From: Streptomyces spectabilis
GTDB lineage: Bacteria; Actinomycetota; Actinomycetes; Streptomycetales; Streptomycetaceae
Direction of reading: 5' to 3'
Length of the DNA stretch: 64,000 bases
Assembly: GCF_008704795.1 (NCBI RefSeq)
Contig: NZ_CP023690.1
Span: forward strand, 3,668,501 to 3,732,500
Below the pieces are notes generated by a model. The model saw only the letters and a program-made list of their open reading frames with translations, did not search any database and was not told where the DNA came from. Made by a program: the position numbers and the translations under genes. Of this stretch, positions 19,810 to 27,993 are shown in pieces (position 1 is the stretch's first letter; every line of letters starts with the position of its first letter).

Positions 19810-20265
19810 ATGACCGCGATCAGCGCACCGCCCACCGGGCACATCGGTCTGAACGTCACCGATCTGGACCGCTCGCTCGCCTTCTACCGGGACGTCATCG
19901 GCTTCGAGGTCACTGGCGAGGGGGCCCACGAGGGCCGCCGCTACGCCTTCCTCGGCCGCGCCGGCACCCTCGCGCTCACGCTGTGGCAGCAGGCGAGCGG
20001 CGCGTACGACTCGGGGCGCGCGGGCCTGCACCACCTGTCGTTCGAGGTGGACTCCGTCGACGCCGTCCGGGAGTACGAGCGCGACCTGCGGGCGTACGGC
20101 GTGGAGTTCGCCTACGACGGCGTCGTGCCGCACGGCGAGGGCGCCGCGTCCGGCGGGATCTTCTTCCACGACCCGGACGGCACCCGCCTGGAGATCTGCA
20201 CCCGGTCCGGCGCCGGGGACGGCGCGGCCCCGGCGGGCGCGGCGCCGACCTGCGGCTTCTTCTAG
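19810..20265 (+). CDS. VOC-superfamily (glyoxalase/dioxygenase-fold) protein
   Basis: 151-residue protein with two beta-alpha-beta-beta-beta modules: GHIGLNVTDLDRSLAFYRDVIGF at the start and LHHLSFEVDSVDAV later. Potential metal ligands are His11, His74 or His75 and Glu128 (DPDGTRLEI). Members isomerise, epimerise, break C-C bonds or sequester drugs; the reaction here is unknown. It is followed at once by the PPOX-type gene, whose GTG lies 15 bases after this stop, and it diverges from the CGNR regulator. Confidence 0.87.
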   Translation: MTAISAPPTGHIGLNVTDLDRSLAFYRDVIGFEVTGEGAHEGRRYAFLGRAGTLALTLWQQASGAYDSGRAGLHHLSFEVDSVDAVREYERDLRAYGVEFAYDGVVPHGEGAASGGIFFHDPDGTRLEICTRSGAGDGAAPAGAAPTCGFF

Positions 20266-20279
20266 AGGGGGGCGCCGCC

Positions 20280-21167
20280 GTGACCGGGCACGACCCCTAC
20301 CACCAAGGCTCGCGCGCCGTGCAGGACCGCGTGGGCGTGCGCGCGCTCGCCGACCACGTCGGCCGGTCCATCGGACCGGGAATCCGCCCCGTCGCCGCCG
20401 CGTTCCTGGAGCTCCAGCCGATGCTGGTCATCGGCGCGCGGGACCCGGCCAGCGGGCGGGTGTGGGCGTCGCCGCTCACCGGCGACCCCGGCTTCGTCCG
20501 GGCCACGGGGGCGCACCAGATGTCCGTGGCGGGCGGGGCCGGGGCGGGCGATCCGCTCGCCGACGCGCTCGGCCGCCCCGGCACGCCCGTCGGCACGATC
20601 GCGCTCGACCCGCGCACCCGGCGCCGGATGCGGCTGGGCGGCCGGGCCCGGCCGACGCCGCGCGGCCTCGCGATCGAGGCTGACCGGGTGTTCTCCAACT
20701 GCCCCAAATACCTGCAGAAGCGGCAACTGCTCGCGGGGCGGCGCGCGGGCGGGCCAGCGGCGGAGCCGCGCGTCAGCGCCGAACTGACCGCGGCGCAGCG
20801 GCGGTTCGTCGCCGCCGCCGACACCTTCTTCATCGCCACCGTGCGCGACGGCGGGGCCGACGCCAGCCACCGGGGCGGCAACCCCGGCTTCGTGCGGGTC
20901 CTGTCCCCCACCGAGCTGAGCTGGCCCGACTACGCGGGCAACGCCATGTTCCTCACCCTCGGCAACCTCGCCGCGGACCCCGGTGCCGGGCTGCTCTTCC
21001 TCGACTGGACCACCGGCACCGCGCTCCAGCTCACCGGCACCGCCACCACCGCGTACGGGCCGGGCGGCGCCCGCACCGTCCACTTCGCCCTCACCGAGGC
21101 CGTCGAGACCTCCGGGGCCAGCCCGTGGACCTGGTCCGCGCCCGAGTACTCCCCCGCCAACCCGTGA
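20280..21167 (+). CDS. Pyridoxamine 5'-phosphate oxidase-fold flavin protein
   Basis: 295-residue protein with the split-barrel flavin-binding fold typical of PPOX-related putative oxidoreductases. Landmarks are FSNCPKYLQKR in the middle and FFIATV ... ASHRGGNPGFV, then DYAGNAMFLTLGNL in the second half. GTG at 20280 lies just behind GAGGGGGG, which itself overlaps the end of the VOC gene, so the two are probably translated together. FMN or F420 may be the cofactor; this cannot be decided here. Confidence 0.82.
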   Translation: MTGHDPYHQGSRAVQDRVGVRALADHVGRSIGPGIRPVAAAFLELQPMLVIGARDPASGRVWASPLTGDPGFVRATGAHQMSVAGGAGAGDPLADALGRPGTPVGTIALDPRTRRRMRLGGRARPTPRGLAIEADRVFSNCPKYLQKRQLLAGRRAGGPAAEPRVSAELTAAQRRFVAAADTFFIATVRDGGADASHRGGNPGFVRVLSPTELSWPDYAGNAMFLTLGNLAADPGAGLLFLDWTTGTALQLTGTATTAYGPGGARTVHFALTEAVETSGASPWTWSAPEYSPANP

Positions 21168-21223
21168 TCGGCAGTTGGGTAACGGACCGTGCCTTGCCGG
21201 TGTACGCGGTCTAACGTCAGCGA

Positions 21224-21670
21224 ATGCACAAGGAGCTCCGGGTGGCGGCCTACGCCGTATGCGTGCGGGACGGATCGGTGCTGCTCGCCCGCTGGGTCGC
21301 GGGGGACGGCAGCAAGCGCTGGACGCTGCCCGGAGGCGGCATGGACCACGGCGAGGACCCCTACGACACGGTGATCCGCGAGGTCGACGAGGAGACGGGG
21401 TACGCCGTCGAGCCCGTCGCGCTGCTCGGCGTCGACTCGCTGCGGCGGCGGTATCCGCGGCGGCTCGGGGCCGTCGCCGACTTCCACGGGCTGCGGATCG
21501 TGTACGAGGGGCGGGTGGTGGGGGGGGATCTGCGCCACGAGACGTCGGGGTCGACGGACCTGGCGGCGTGGCACGCGCTGGACTCCGTCCCGGGGCTCGA
21601 CCGGGTGAGCCTGGTCGACGTGGGGCTCGGTCTGTGGCGGGGGCGGCCGCCCAACGGCCACCTCACCTGA
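21224..21670 (+). CDS. NUDIX hydrolase
   Basis: 148-residue NUDIX protein. The box GGGMDHGEDPYDTVIREVDEETGY matches GX5EX7REUXEEXGU fully (written here in two overlapping parts: GGGMDHGEDPYDTVIRE and REVDEETGY). It cleaves a nucleoside diphosphate linked to another group; the substrate is not readable. ATG at 21224 with AGGAGCTCCGGG inside the start region, and its own promoter is likely because 56 bases separate it from the PPOX gene. Confidence 0.9.
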   Translation: MHKELRVAAYAVCVRDGSVLLARWVAGDGSKRWTLPGGGMDHGEDPYDTVIREVDEETGYAVEPVALLGVDSLRRRYPRRLGAVADFHGLRIVYEGRVVGGDLRHETSGSTDLAAWHALDSVPGLDRVSLVDVGLGLWRGRPPNGHLT

Positions 21671-21698
21671 CCCCTGGGTCCTGAACCGCCCTCCCCAC

Positions 21699-21853
21699 CG
21701 CTACCGCGGCGGGTTTCCTCCCACCCGCCCACCCGTACCACCCCGGCGACCCGGCCGCGCCCCGACCTGGCGGCTGACCCGCCGTCGTCCGTTTTCTCCC
21801 ACCCACCCACCCGTATCACCCCGGCGACCGGCCCCGCCCCGACCTGGCGGCTT
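21699..21853 (+). repeat. Tandem pair of ~75-base intergenic repeat (copy set A)
   Basis: Two imperfect direct copies with a period of about 78 bases. Each reads CTCCCACCCGCCCACCCGTA-like, then CCACCCCGGCGAC, then CGCCCCGACCTGGCGGCT. An inverted pair of the same unit occurs at 63213-63384. The unit has no open frame of interest and lies in a 458-base gene-free gap (21671-22128) that also holds a shorter repeat at 21890. Confidence 0.8.
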
Positions 21854-21889
21854 GCACGTCGTCGGCGATGGCGATCGGCCGAGGTCATC

Positions 21890-21919
21890 GAGCCCGTCCG
21901 GCGATTGAGGACAAGCGCG
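21890..21919 (+). repeat. REP-like 29-base dispersed repeat, copy 1
   Basis: GCCCGTCCGGCGATTGAGGA followed by CAAGCGCG. Further copies are at 31983, 39500, 50895 (an inverted pair), 63022 and 63067. Confidence 0.85.
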
Positions 21920-22128
21920 GTAGCGCGGGTGGGCGGGCAAGTCACGGTATGGGGTGGGTTGTTCCGTGTGGCGTATGGCGGGAGTACGCCACGGGGCAAG
22001 AGCGCGGCAGGCAGGTCTCCCCAAGGAGGCACCCCTTACGTAAAGCTGAGCGGTCATCCGGCCCCGATTTCCGGACCGCTTTGGCCACTTCGAAATTGAC
22101 CACTTCGAATTCACGTACAGGGATGTAG

Positions 22129-25100
22129 ATGACCCGCGAAGCACAGAAGTCCACCGAGGACAGACCGGGCGCGAGACGCACCGCCCGCCTCGCCACCGCG
22201 ATAGCCGTGGCCGCCGCCCTGACCGCGGCGGCCCCGCTCCCCCTGGCCTTCGCCGACGAAACCCCCGCTCCGGCGCCCAAGTCCGCCGCCGCCAAGCTCG
22301 GCGCCGCCGACGCGGAGCTGCTCGCGGACGCGAAGGCCGACGGCGACAAGACCGTCACCATGATGGTCGCGACCGAGCCGGGCTCGACCGAGCAGGTCGC
22401 GAAGCAGCTCGACGCCGTCGAGGGCGGCTCGGTGGGCCGCACGTACGACAAGCTCGGCTACGTCCGCGCCGCCGTGCCGACCGCGAAGGCCGACGCCGCG
22501 ATCAAGGCGGCGAGCAAGCTCAGCACCGTGCACGGCATCGACCTGCGGCACGAGATCGAGCTGGACGACCCGAAGCCGCAGAGCGCGAAGGGCGCCGGGC
22601 CCGCGCCGGGCGCCGCCGCCGCGCCCGGCAAGGACACGCCCGCGAAGAACCCGTACAACCCGTCCTTCGAGACCGGTGCCGTGGACTTCGTGAAGAAGCA
22701 CCCGAAGGCCGACGGCCGCGGGATCACGATCGGTGTCATCGACTCGGGCGTCGACCTCGGGCACCCGGCGCTGCAGAAGACCACCACCGGCGAGCGCAAG
22801 ATCACCGACTGGGTGACGGCCACCGACCCGATCGTGGACGGCGACGGCACCTGGCGGCGGATGACGAACCCGGTCAGCGGTCCGGCCTTCACGTGGGACG
22901 GGGACACGTGGAAGGCGCCTTCGGGGTCCTTCCAGATCAGCCGGTTCCGCGAGGCCGCCACCACCGGCGGCGACGCCAAGGGCGACCTCAACCGGGACGG
23001 CGACACGACCGACACCTGGGGCGTGCTGTACGACCCCGCCGCCGGTACCGTCCGCGTCGACCTGAACGACAACAAGGACTTCACCGACGACAAGGCGATG
23101 AAGCCCTACGGGGACAAGCACCAGGTCGCCTACTTCGGCAAGGACGACCCGGCCACCGACGTCGCCGAGCGCGTGCCGTTCGTCGTGGAGATCCGCAAGG
23201 ACGTCCCGACGGACCCGTACGGCGGCGACTGGGTCGGCAAGAAGGCCGACTTCGTGAACATCGGCCTCATCGAGTCCGAGCACGGCACGCACGTCGCGGG
23301 CATCACGGCCGCCAACAAGCTGTTCGGCGGCAAGATGAACGGCGCGGCGCCGGGTGCGAAGATCGTCTCCTCGCGCGCCTGCACCTGGTCCGGCGGCTGC
23401 ACCAACGTGGCACTGACCGAGGGCATGATCGACCTCGTCACCAAGCGCGGTGTCGACATCGTCAACATGTCCATCGGCGGTCTGCCCGCGCTCAACGACG
23501 GCAACAACGCCCGTGCCGAGCTGTACAAGCGGCTCATCGACACGTACGGCGTGCAGCTGGTGATCTCGGCGGGCAACGAGGGCCCCGGTGCCAACACCAT
23601 CGGCGACCCGGGCCTCGCCGACCACGTCATCTCCGTGGGCGCGGCCATCTCCAAGGAGACCTGGGCCGCCAACTACGGCTCCGAGGTCGCGAAGAAGTAC
23701 GCGATGTTCAACTTCTCCTCGCGCGGGCCGCGCGAGGACGGCGGCTTCCAGCCGCTGATCACCGCGCCGGGCTCGGCCATCAACACCACGCAGACCTGGC
23801 TGCCCGGCGGCCCGGTCGCCGAGGCGGGCTACAAGCTCCCGGCCGGCTACTCCATGCTGAACGGCACGTCGATGTCGTCGCCGCAGGCGGCGGGCTCCGC
23901 CGCCCTGCTGCTCAGCGCCGCCAAGCAGCAGCGGATCGACCTCACCCCGGCGAAGCTGCGCACCGCGCTCACCTCGACCGCCGACCGCATCCCCGGCGTC
24001 CAGGCCTATGCGCAGGGCACCGGCCGGATGGACGTCATGGGTGCCTGGGACGCCATCAAGGGCGGTGCCAAGGCGCACGAGTACACGGTGAAGGCCCCCG
24101 TCGACACGGCCCTCGAGCAGGAGCTGAAGAAGCCCGGCACCGGACTGTACGACCGTGAGGGCGGCCTGAAGGCGGGCGAGAAGAAGACCTACAAGGTCAC
24201 CGTCACCCGGACGACCGGTCCGCGCGGGCCCGTGCGGCACGAGCTGAAGTTCGCGAACAACCACGAGGGCACGTTCCGGCTCGTCGGCCCGTCCGAGGTC
24301 CTGCTGACCCGCGACAAGCCGGTCACGGTCAAGGTCGAGGCGAAGCCGAAGACGGCGGGCGTCTCCAGCGCCCGCCTTACCGTGAACGACAAGCGCACCC
24401 GCGGCATCGACCACCAGATCATGACGACCGTGGTGGTCTCCAAGGAGCTGGCCAAGCCGAAGTTCACGTACACGGCCAAGGGATCGGTGCAGCGCAACGG
24501 CACCAAGTCGTACTTCGTGACGGTGCCCAAGGGCGCGAAGACCCTCGAGGTCGCCCTCGGCGGGCTCGCGGACAAGAGCCAGACGCGCTTCATCTCCGTG
24601 CACCCCTACGGCCTGCCGGCGGAGGAGACGTCCTCGCTCGTCTGCTACCCGAACTTCCCGAACCCGGACAACACCTGCCGTCCCGACCTGCGGTCGTACA
24701 AGGACCCGACGCCGGGCGTCTGGGAGATCGAGGTCGAGTCGCGCCGCACGTCGCCGGTGCTCGACAACCCGTACACGCTGAACGTGTCCGCGCTCGGCGT
24801 GTCCTTCGCCCCGGCGCCGCAGCAGGTGGACGAGGCCAAGGTCGGCGCGGCCACTCCGGTCACCTGGAAGGCGACGAACGACTACGCCGCGGTGGACGGC
24901 AAGCTGAAGGGCGGCTCGCTCGGCTCGGCCGTCACCGCGCGGCCCACCGTCAAGCAGGGCCAGAAGCAGACCACGACGGTCGTCGTGCCCGAGGGCGCCG
25001 AGCGTCTGGACGCCGCGATCGGCGGTACCTCGGACGCCCGCGCCGACCTCGACCTCGCGGTCCTCAAGGACGGCCGGGTCGTGGGTCAGTCGGCGGACGG

Positions 25101-25422
25101 CGACTCGGACGAATCGGTGAGCATCGCCAAGCCCGCCGCCGGCACGTACACGATCGAGGTCGCGGGCTACTCCATCCCGTCCGGCCAGACCGCGTACGAC
25201 TACCGTGACGTGTTCTTCTCCGCGTCGCTCGGCCAGGTCAAGGTCGACGAGGCCAAGCCGGTGAAGCTCGCCAACGGCGAGACCGCCACCGTCGCCGCGG
25301 AGCTGGTCGCGGGCGCGCCCGCCGCCTCCGGCCGGGTGCTCTTCGGCGAGGTGAACCTCCTGAACGCGCGCGGCACCGTCGCGGGCACCGGCACCGTGAC
25401 CGTCGCGAAGGTCACCGGGTAA
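22129..25422 (+). CDS. Large secreted S8 (subtilisin-like) serine protease
   Basis: 1097-residue exported protease. Signal peptide about residues 1-42 (LAFA-DE), inhibitor-like pro-domain to about 150, then a catalytic domain with Asp205 (GVIDSGVD), His385 (EHGTHVAG) and Ser581 (NGTSMSSP). The Asp-to-His distance is about 180 residues, far longer than in subtilisin, because of an Asp/Gly-rich insert with two calcium-loop-like stretches (DLNRDGDTTD and DLNDNKDFTD). About 450 residues of beta-rich C-terminal domains follow. ATG at 22129 with AGGGA upstream. The long insert recalls tripeptidyl-peptidase II-type S8 enzymes. A terminator at 25441 closes the unit. Confidence 0.92.
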   Translation: MTREAQKSTEDRPGARRTARLATAIAVAAALTAAAPLPLAFADETPAPAPKSAAAKLGAADAELLADAKADGDKTVTMMVATEPGSTEQVAKQLDAVEGGSVGRTYDKLGYVRAAVPTAKADAAIKAASKLSTVHGIDLRHEIELDDPKPQSAKGAGPAPGAAAAPGKDTPAKNPYNPSFETGAVDFVKKHPKADGRGITIGVIDSGVDLGHPALQKTTTGERKITDWVTATDPIVDGDGTWRRMTNPVSGPAFTWDGDTWKAPSGSFQISRFREAATTGGDAKGDLNRDGDTTDTWGVLYDPAAGTVRVDLNDNKDFTDDKAMKPYGDKHQVAYFGKDDPATDVAERVPFVVEIRKDVPTDPYGGDWVGKKADFVNIGLIESEHGTHVAGITAANKLFGGKMNGAAPGAKIVSSRACTWSGGCTNVALTEGMIDLVTKRGVDIVNMSIGGLPALNDGNNARAELYKRLIDTYGVQLVISAGNEGPGANTIGDPGLADHVISVGAAISKETWAANYGSEVAKKYAMFNFSSRGPREDGGFQPLITAPGSAINTTQTWLPGGPVAEAGYKLPAGYSMLNGTSMSSPQAAGSAALLLSAAKQQRIDLTPAKLRTALTSTADRIPGVQAYAQGTGRMDVMGAWDAIKGGAKAHEYTVKAPVDTALEQELKKPGTGLYDREGGLKAGEKKTYKVTVTRTTGPRGPVRHELKFANNHEGTFRLVGPSEVLLTRDKPVTVKVEAKPKTAGVSSARLTVNDKRTRGIDHQIMTTVVVSKELAKPKFTYTAKGSVQRNGTKSYFVTVPKGAKTLEVALGGLADKSQTRFISVHPYGLPAEETSSLVCYPNFPNPDNTCRPDLRSYKDPTPGVWEIEVESRRTSPVLDNPYTLNVSALGVSFAPAPQQVDEAKVGAATPVTWKATNDYAAVDGKLKGGSLGSAVTARPTVKQGQKQTTTVVVPEGAERLDAAIGGTSDARADLDLAVLKDGRVVGQSADGDSDESVSIAKPAAGTYTIEVAGYSIPSGQTAYDYRDVFFSASLGQVKVDEAKPVKLANGETATVAAELVAGAPAASGRVLFGEVNLLNARGTVAGTGTVTVAKVTG

Positions 25423-25440
25423 CCGGGACGACAGCCGAAA

Positions 25441-25471
25441 GGGGCGGGCACCTGGTCCAGGTGCCCGCCCC
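25441..25471. terminator. Bidirectional terminator between two secreted peptidases
   Basis: A 12-base-pair stem (25441-25452 with 25460-25471), a seven-base loop, then GTTCTC. It lies between convergent stops at 25422 and 25510. Confidence 0.8.
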
Positions 25472-25509
25472 GTTCTCGTGTCCCGTGGGTGCGGAAGTGC
25501 CGCGCCGGG

Positions 25510-27006
25510 TCAGCGCTTGAGCGAGCCGAGGTCCTGCGCGTAGACGCCGACCGCGTTCGCGATGACGTCGACGTTCACGTCGAAGATCTTGCGGTCGATG
25601 TTCTTCAGGTTGTCGCCCTTGCCGTGGTAGTTCGGGTCGTACGGCTGACCGGCCTTGCCGCCCGCCTTCGCCGCCTGCTCCGCGGTCTTGAGGCCCTCGG
25701 CGCCGGTGAAGGTGCCGCCCGCGGGGATGCCCTCGGCGATGAAGGGGCCGTAGTCGGAGCGGCCGTCGAAGTCGGTGCCCCAGTGCGGGACCTTCTTCTT
25801 GTCGAGGAAGCCGTTGATGAGCTTCTCGATCTGGGCGGAGCCCTTCGGGCCGGGTCCGGAGCCGACGTTGTCGGAGTTGTCGCCGTCGTAGACGAGTTCG
25901 GCCGCGTTCGGCGAGCCGATCATGTCGAAGTTCAGATACAGCTTGATGTTCTTCTTCTGCTTGGCCGTCAGCGTCTTCACGTAGTGGTCGGAGCCGAGCA
26001 GGCCGAGCTCCTCGGCCGACCACCAGGAGAAGCGGACCTTGTTGTTGAGCTTCTTGCCGCCGTTGGTGGCCTTGGCGAGCTTCTCGGCGACCTCGATCAG
26101 ACCGGCAGAGCCGGAGCCGTTGTCGTTGATGCCGGGGCCCTCGGCCACGGAGTCCAGGTGGGCGCCGAGCCCGACGACGCGGTCGGCGCGGCCGCCGCGG
26201 GTCTCCGCGATGACGTTGCGGGTCTTGTGCGGGACGGCCTTGGTGGCGACGTCCAGGGAGACCTTCACCTCGCCCTGGGCGATCTGCTTGGCGAGCGCCT
26301 CGCCCTCGGCCAGGGTGATGCCCGCGGCCGGGATGTGCGCGTTGTCCGGGGTCTCCAGGTTGCCGTGGACGGGCTTGTCACCGGAGTGGTTGTAGAGGAT
26401 GAGGCCGATGGCGCCCGCCTTGGCCGCGGCGGCCTCCTTCTCGGCGAAGGTGCAGGCGCCGCGCTTCACCAGGGCGATCTTGCCGGTGAAGGTGTTGGAC
26501 GTGTAGTCGTCGGCCTCGCAGCCGGGGGTGTCGTCGACGCGGGCGGCCGCGAGCGGCGCCTGGATGCCGCCCTCGGGCGTCGCCTTGCTGAAGTCGAAGG
26601 CCACGGCGTTGAGCTTGCGCGCCTCGGGCGACAGGACGGCCGCGCCCTCGCGCAGCGTCTTCGACTCGTAGAACGTGAAGTCCTGGTACGAGACCTTGTA
26701 ACCGGCCTTCTTCAGGCGGTCGTGCACGTACGTGGTGGACGCCTTGTGGCCCTTGGTGCCCGCGGCCCGGTTGCCGCCGTTCTTGTCCGCTATCTCCTGG
26801 AACTTCTCCAGGTGGCGGTAGGCGCTCTTGCCGGAGGACTTCTCGACGAGCTTCTTGGCGAGCTTCTTCGCCTGCCGCTCCTGCGTGGTCGGGTGCGGCT
26901 TGTGGTCGCCCTGCGCGCCGGCCTGGGGTGCGGCGGCGAAGAGGACGGGGACGGCGACGGCCGCGGAGACGAGAGCGGCCGTCGCCCGGCTGCGGGGTGC
27001 GCGCAC
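25510..27006 (-). CDS. Secreted M28 aminopeptidase with PA domain
   Basis: 498-residue exported leucine-type aminopeptidase related to Streptomyces griseus SGAP. Signal peptide about residues 1-31 (PQAGAQ). A protease-associated domain is inserted at about 140-250 (KIALVKRGACTFAEK). The M28 zinc core is LGAHLDSV, GINDNGSGSAG, SAEELGLLGS and NFDMIGS, plus a late His in YHGKGDN. GTG at 27006 with GAAGGA six bases upstream. It converges with the S8 protease: two extracellular peptidases that could act in sequence on protein. The upstream region carries phased GTGATC repeats. Confidence 0.93.
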   Translation of the reverse strand: MRAPRSRATAALVSAAVAVPVLFAAAPQAGAQGDHKPHPTTQERQAKKLAKKLVEKSSGKSAYRHLEKFQEIADKNGGNRAAGTKGHKASTTYVHDRLKKAGYKVSYQDFTFYESKTLREGAAVLSPEARKLNAVAFDFSKATPEGGIQAPLAAARVDDTPGCEADDYTSNTFTGKIALVKRGACTFAEKEAAAAKAGAIGLILYNHSGDKPVHGNLETPDNAHIPAAGITLAEGEALAKQIAQGEVKVSLDVATKAVPHKTRNVIAETRGGRADRVVGLGAHLDSVAEGPGINDNGSGSAGLIEVAEKLAKATNGGKKLNNKVRFSWWSAEELGLLGSDHYVKTLTAKQKKNIKLYLNFDMIGSPNAAELVYDGDNSDNVGSGPGPKGSAQIEKLINGFLDKKKVPHWGTDFDGRSDYGPFIAEGIPAGGTFTGAEGLKTAEQAAKAGGKAGQPYDPNYHGKGDNLKNIDRKIFDVNVDVIANAVGVYAQDLGSLKR

Positions 27007-27030
27007 GGGGGTCCTTCCATGGGGGGTTCG

Positions 27031-27080
27031 GTGATCAGTGACGATCCTTGGTGATCGCGGGTGATCATCAGTGATCGCGG
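27031..27080. repeat. Helically phased GTGATC repeats upstream of M28 aminopeptidase
   Basis: GTGATC occurs at 27031, 27051, 27061 and 27071, with GTGACGATC at 27038. The last three copies form decamers GTGATCGCGG, GTGATCATCA and GTGATCGCGG. Spacing is 20, 10 and 10 bases, about one helical turn each. They lie 25-75 bases before the aminopeptidase start on the opposite strand. Confidence 0.75.
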
Positions 27081-27165
27081 TGGAAGGAAGTTAGCCCGGA
27101 AAAAGCGCAGTTCAAAGGGTTTATCGCAGGGCGCAACACCGCCTTCACCCAACTGTCACCGGAAC

Positions 27166-27993
27166 TCAGCACTCCAGTCCGCGCGACTCCAGGGCGCGGG
27201 CCTTCGGAAGTGCGGCCACGATCCACCCGCGCTCCTCGGCGACGCCCTTGCCCGTCGACCAGATGTCCGGCGAGGCCTCGCCCTCGGGAATGCCGATCAG
27301 GGCGCGGTCGCCCGCCCGCAGGGGCGGGTCCACGTTCACGTCCATCACGAACGTCACCTCGTCCGGTGCCTTCACGGGCTTGTAGGCGCGGGCGACGTCG
27401 AGGGTGATCCGGTCCTCGATGCCGCCCGGCAGGGTCTCCACGCTGCGCACCGTGCCCTCGACGATGAGGCGGGCGCAGGCCACGTACCCCACGCCCGACT
27501 GTTTGCCGCCCTCGTCCCGCTGGGCCGTGTCGCCGCCCGACTCCAGCTCTCCGGGCCGCGAGCCCGCGTCGGCGGACTTCGCGTCCCCGTCGCCCCCGGA
27601 GCCGAGGTCGGCCCGCGCGCCCAGCCACACCACACCGCCGAGCAGGCCCGCCGCGGCCGTGGCGGCCAGGGCGAGCAGCGCGCGCCGCCACCCGGGGCCG
27701 GCCGGGCCCGGGGCCCGCACCGGGCGGGCCGTCGGCGGCTCCGCCTCCGGGCCGCGCGCCAGGGTGTCCCCCATGGCCCGCAGCTGCTTCCGCAGCGCCG
27801 CCACGTCCGCGACCGCCGCCGCGTGCTCGGCCATGAACTCCTCGTCGGCGCGGGCCGCGTCGGGCACGGGCCCGTCCGTGACCGCGAGCATCAGGGCGTC
27901 GGCGCCGTCGTGCCGCGCCCCGGGAGCCCCGTCCCGCGCGGCGCGCTCGTCGCGGCCCTCGTGCTCGTCGTACTCGCCGTGCGCCACGGTCAC
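27166..27993 (-). CDS. Single-pass membrane protein, probable anti-sigma factor of an unusual type
   Basis: 275 residues: a charged cytoplasmic N-terminus (1-100) with a short helix around EEFMAEHAAAVADVAALRKQ, one membrane segment at about 103-125, and an external domain of about 150 residues containing CARLIVEGTVRSVETL and an Arg/Glu-rich end. GTG at 27993 overlaps the sigma-factor stop (TGA at 27990-27992), so translation is coupled. Its position makes an anti-sigma role likely, but the usual HxxxCxxC zinc motif is missing. The external domain was not recognised. Confidence 0.7.
   Translation of the reverse strand: MTVAHGEYDEHEGRDERAARDGAPGARHDGADALMLAVTDGPVPDAARADEEFMAEHAAAVADVAALRKQLRAMGDTLARGPEAEPPTARPVRAPGPAGPGWRRALLALAATAAAGLLGGVVWLGARADLGSGGDGDAKSADAGSRPGELESGGDTAQRDEGGKQSGVGYVACARLIVEGTVRSVETLPGGIEDRITLDVARAYKPVKAPDEVTFVMDVNVDPPLRAGDRALIGIPEGEASPDIWSTGKGVAEERGWIVAALPKARALESRGLEC

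Noticed and set aside
22111-24603. Long minus-strand frame opposite the S8 protease
   Set aside because: No domain, no ribosome site and shadow composition; the plus-strand protease has all catalytic motifs.
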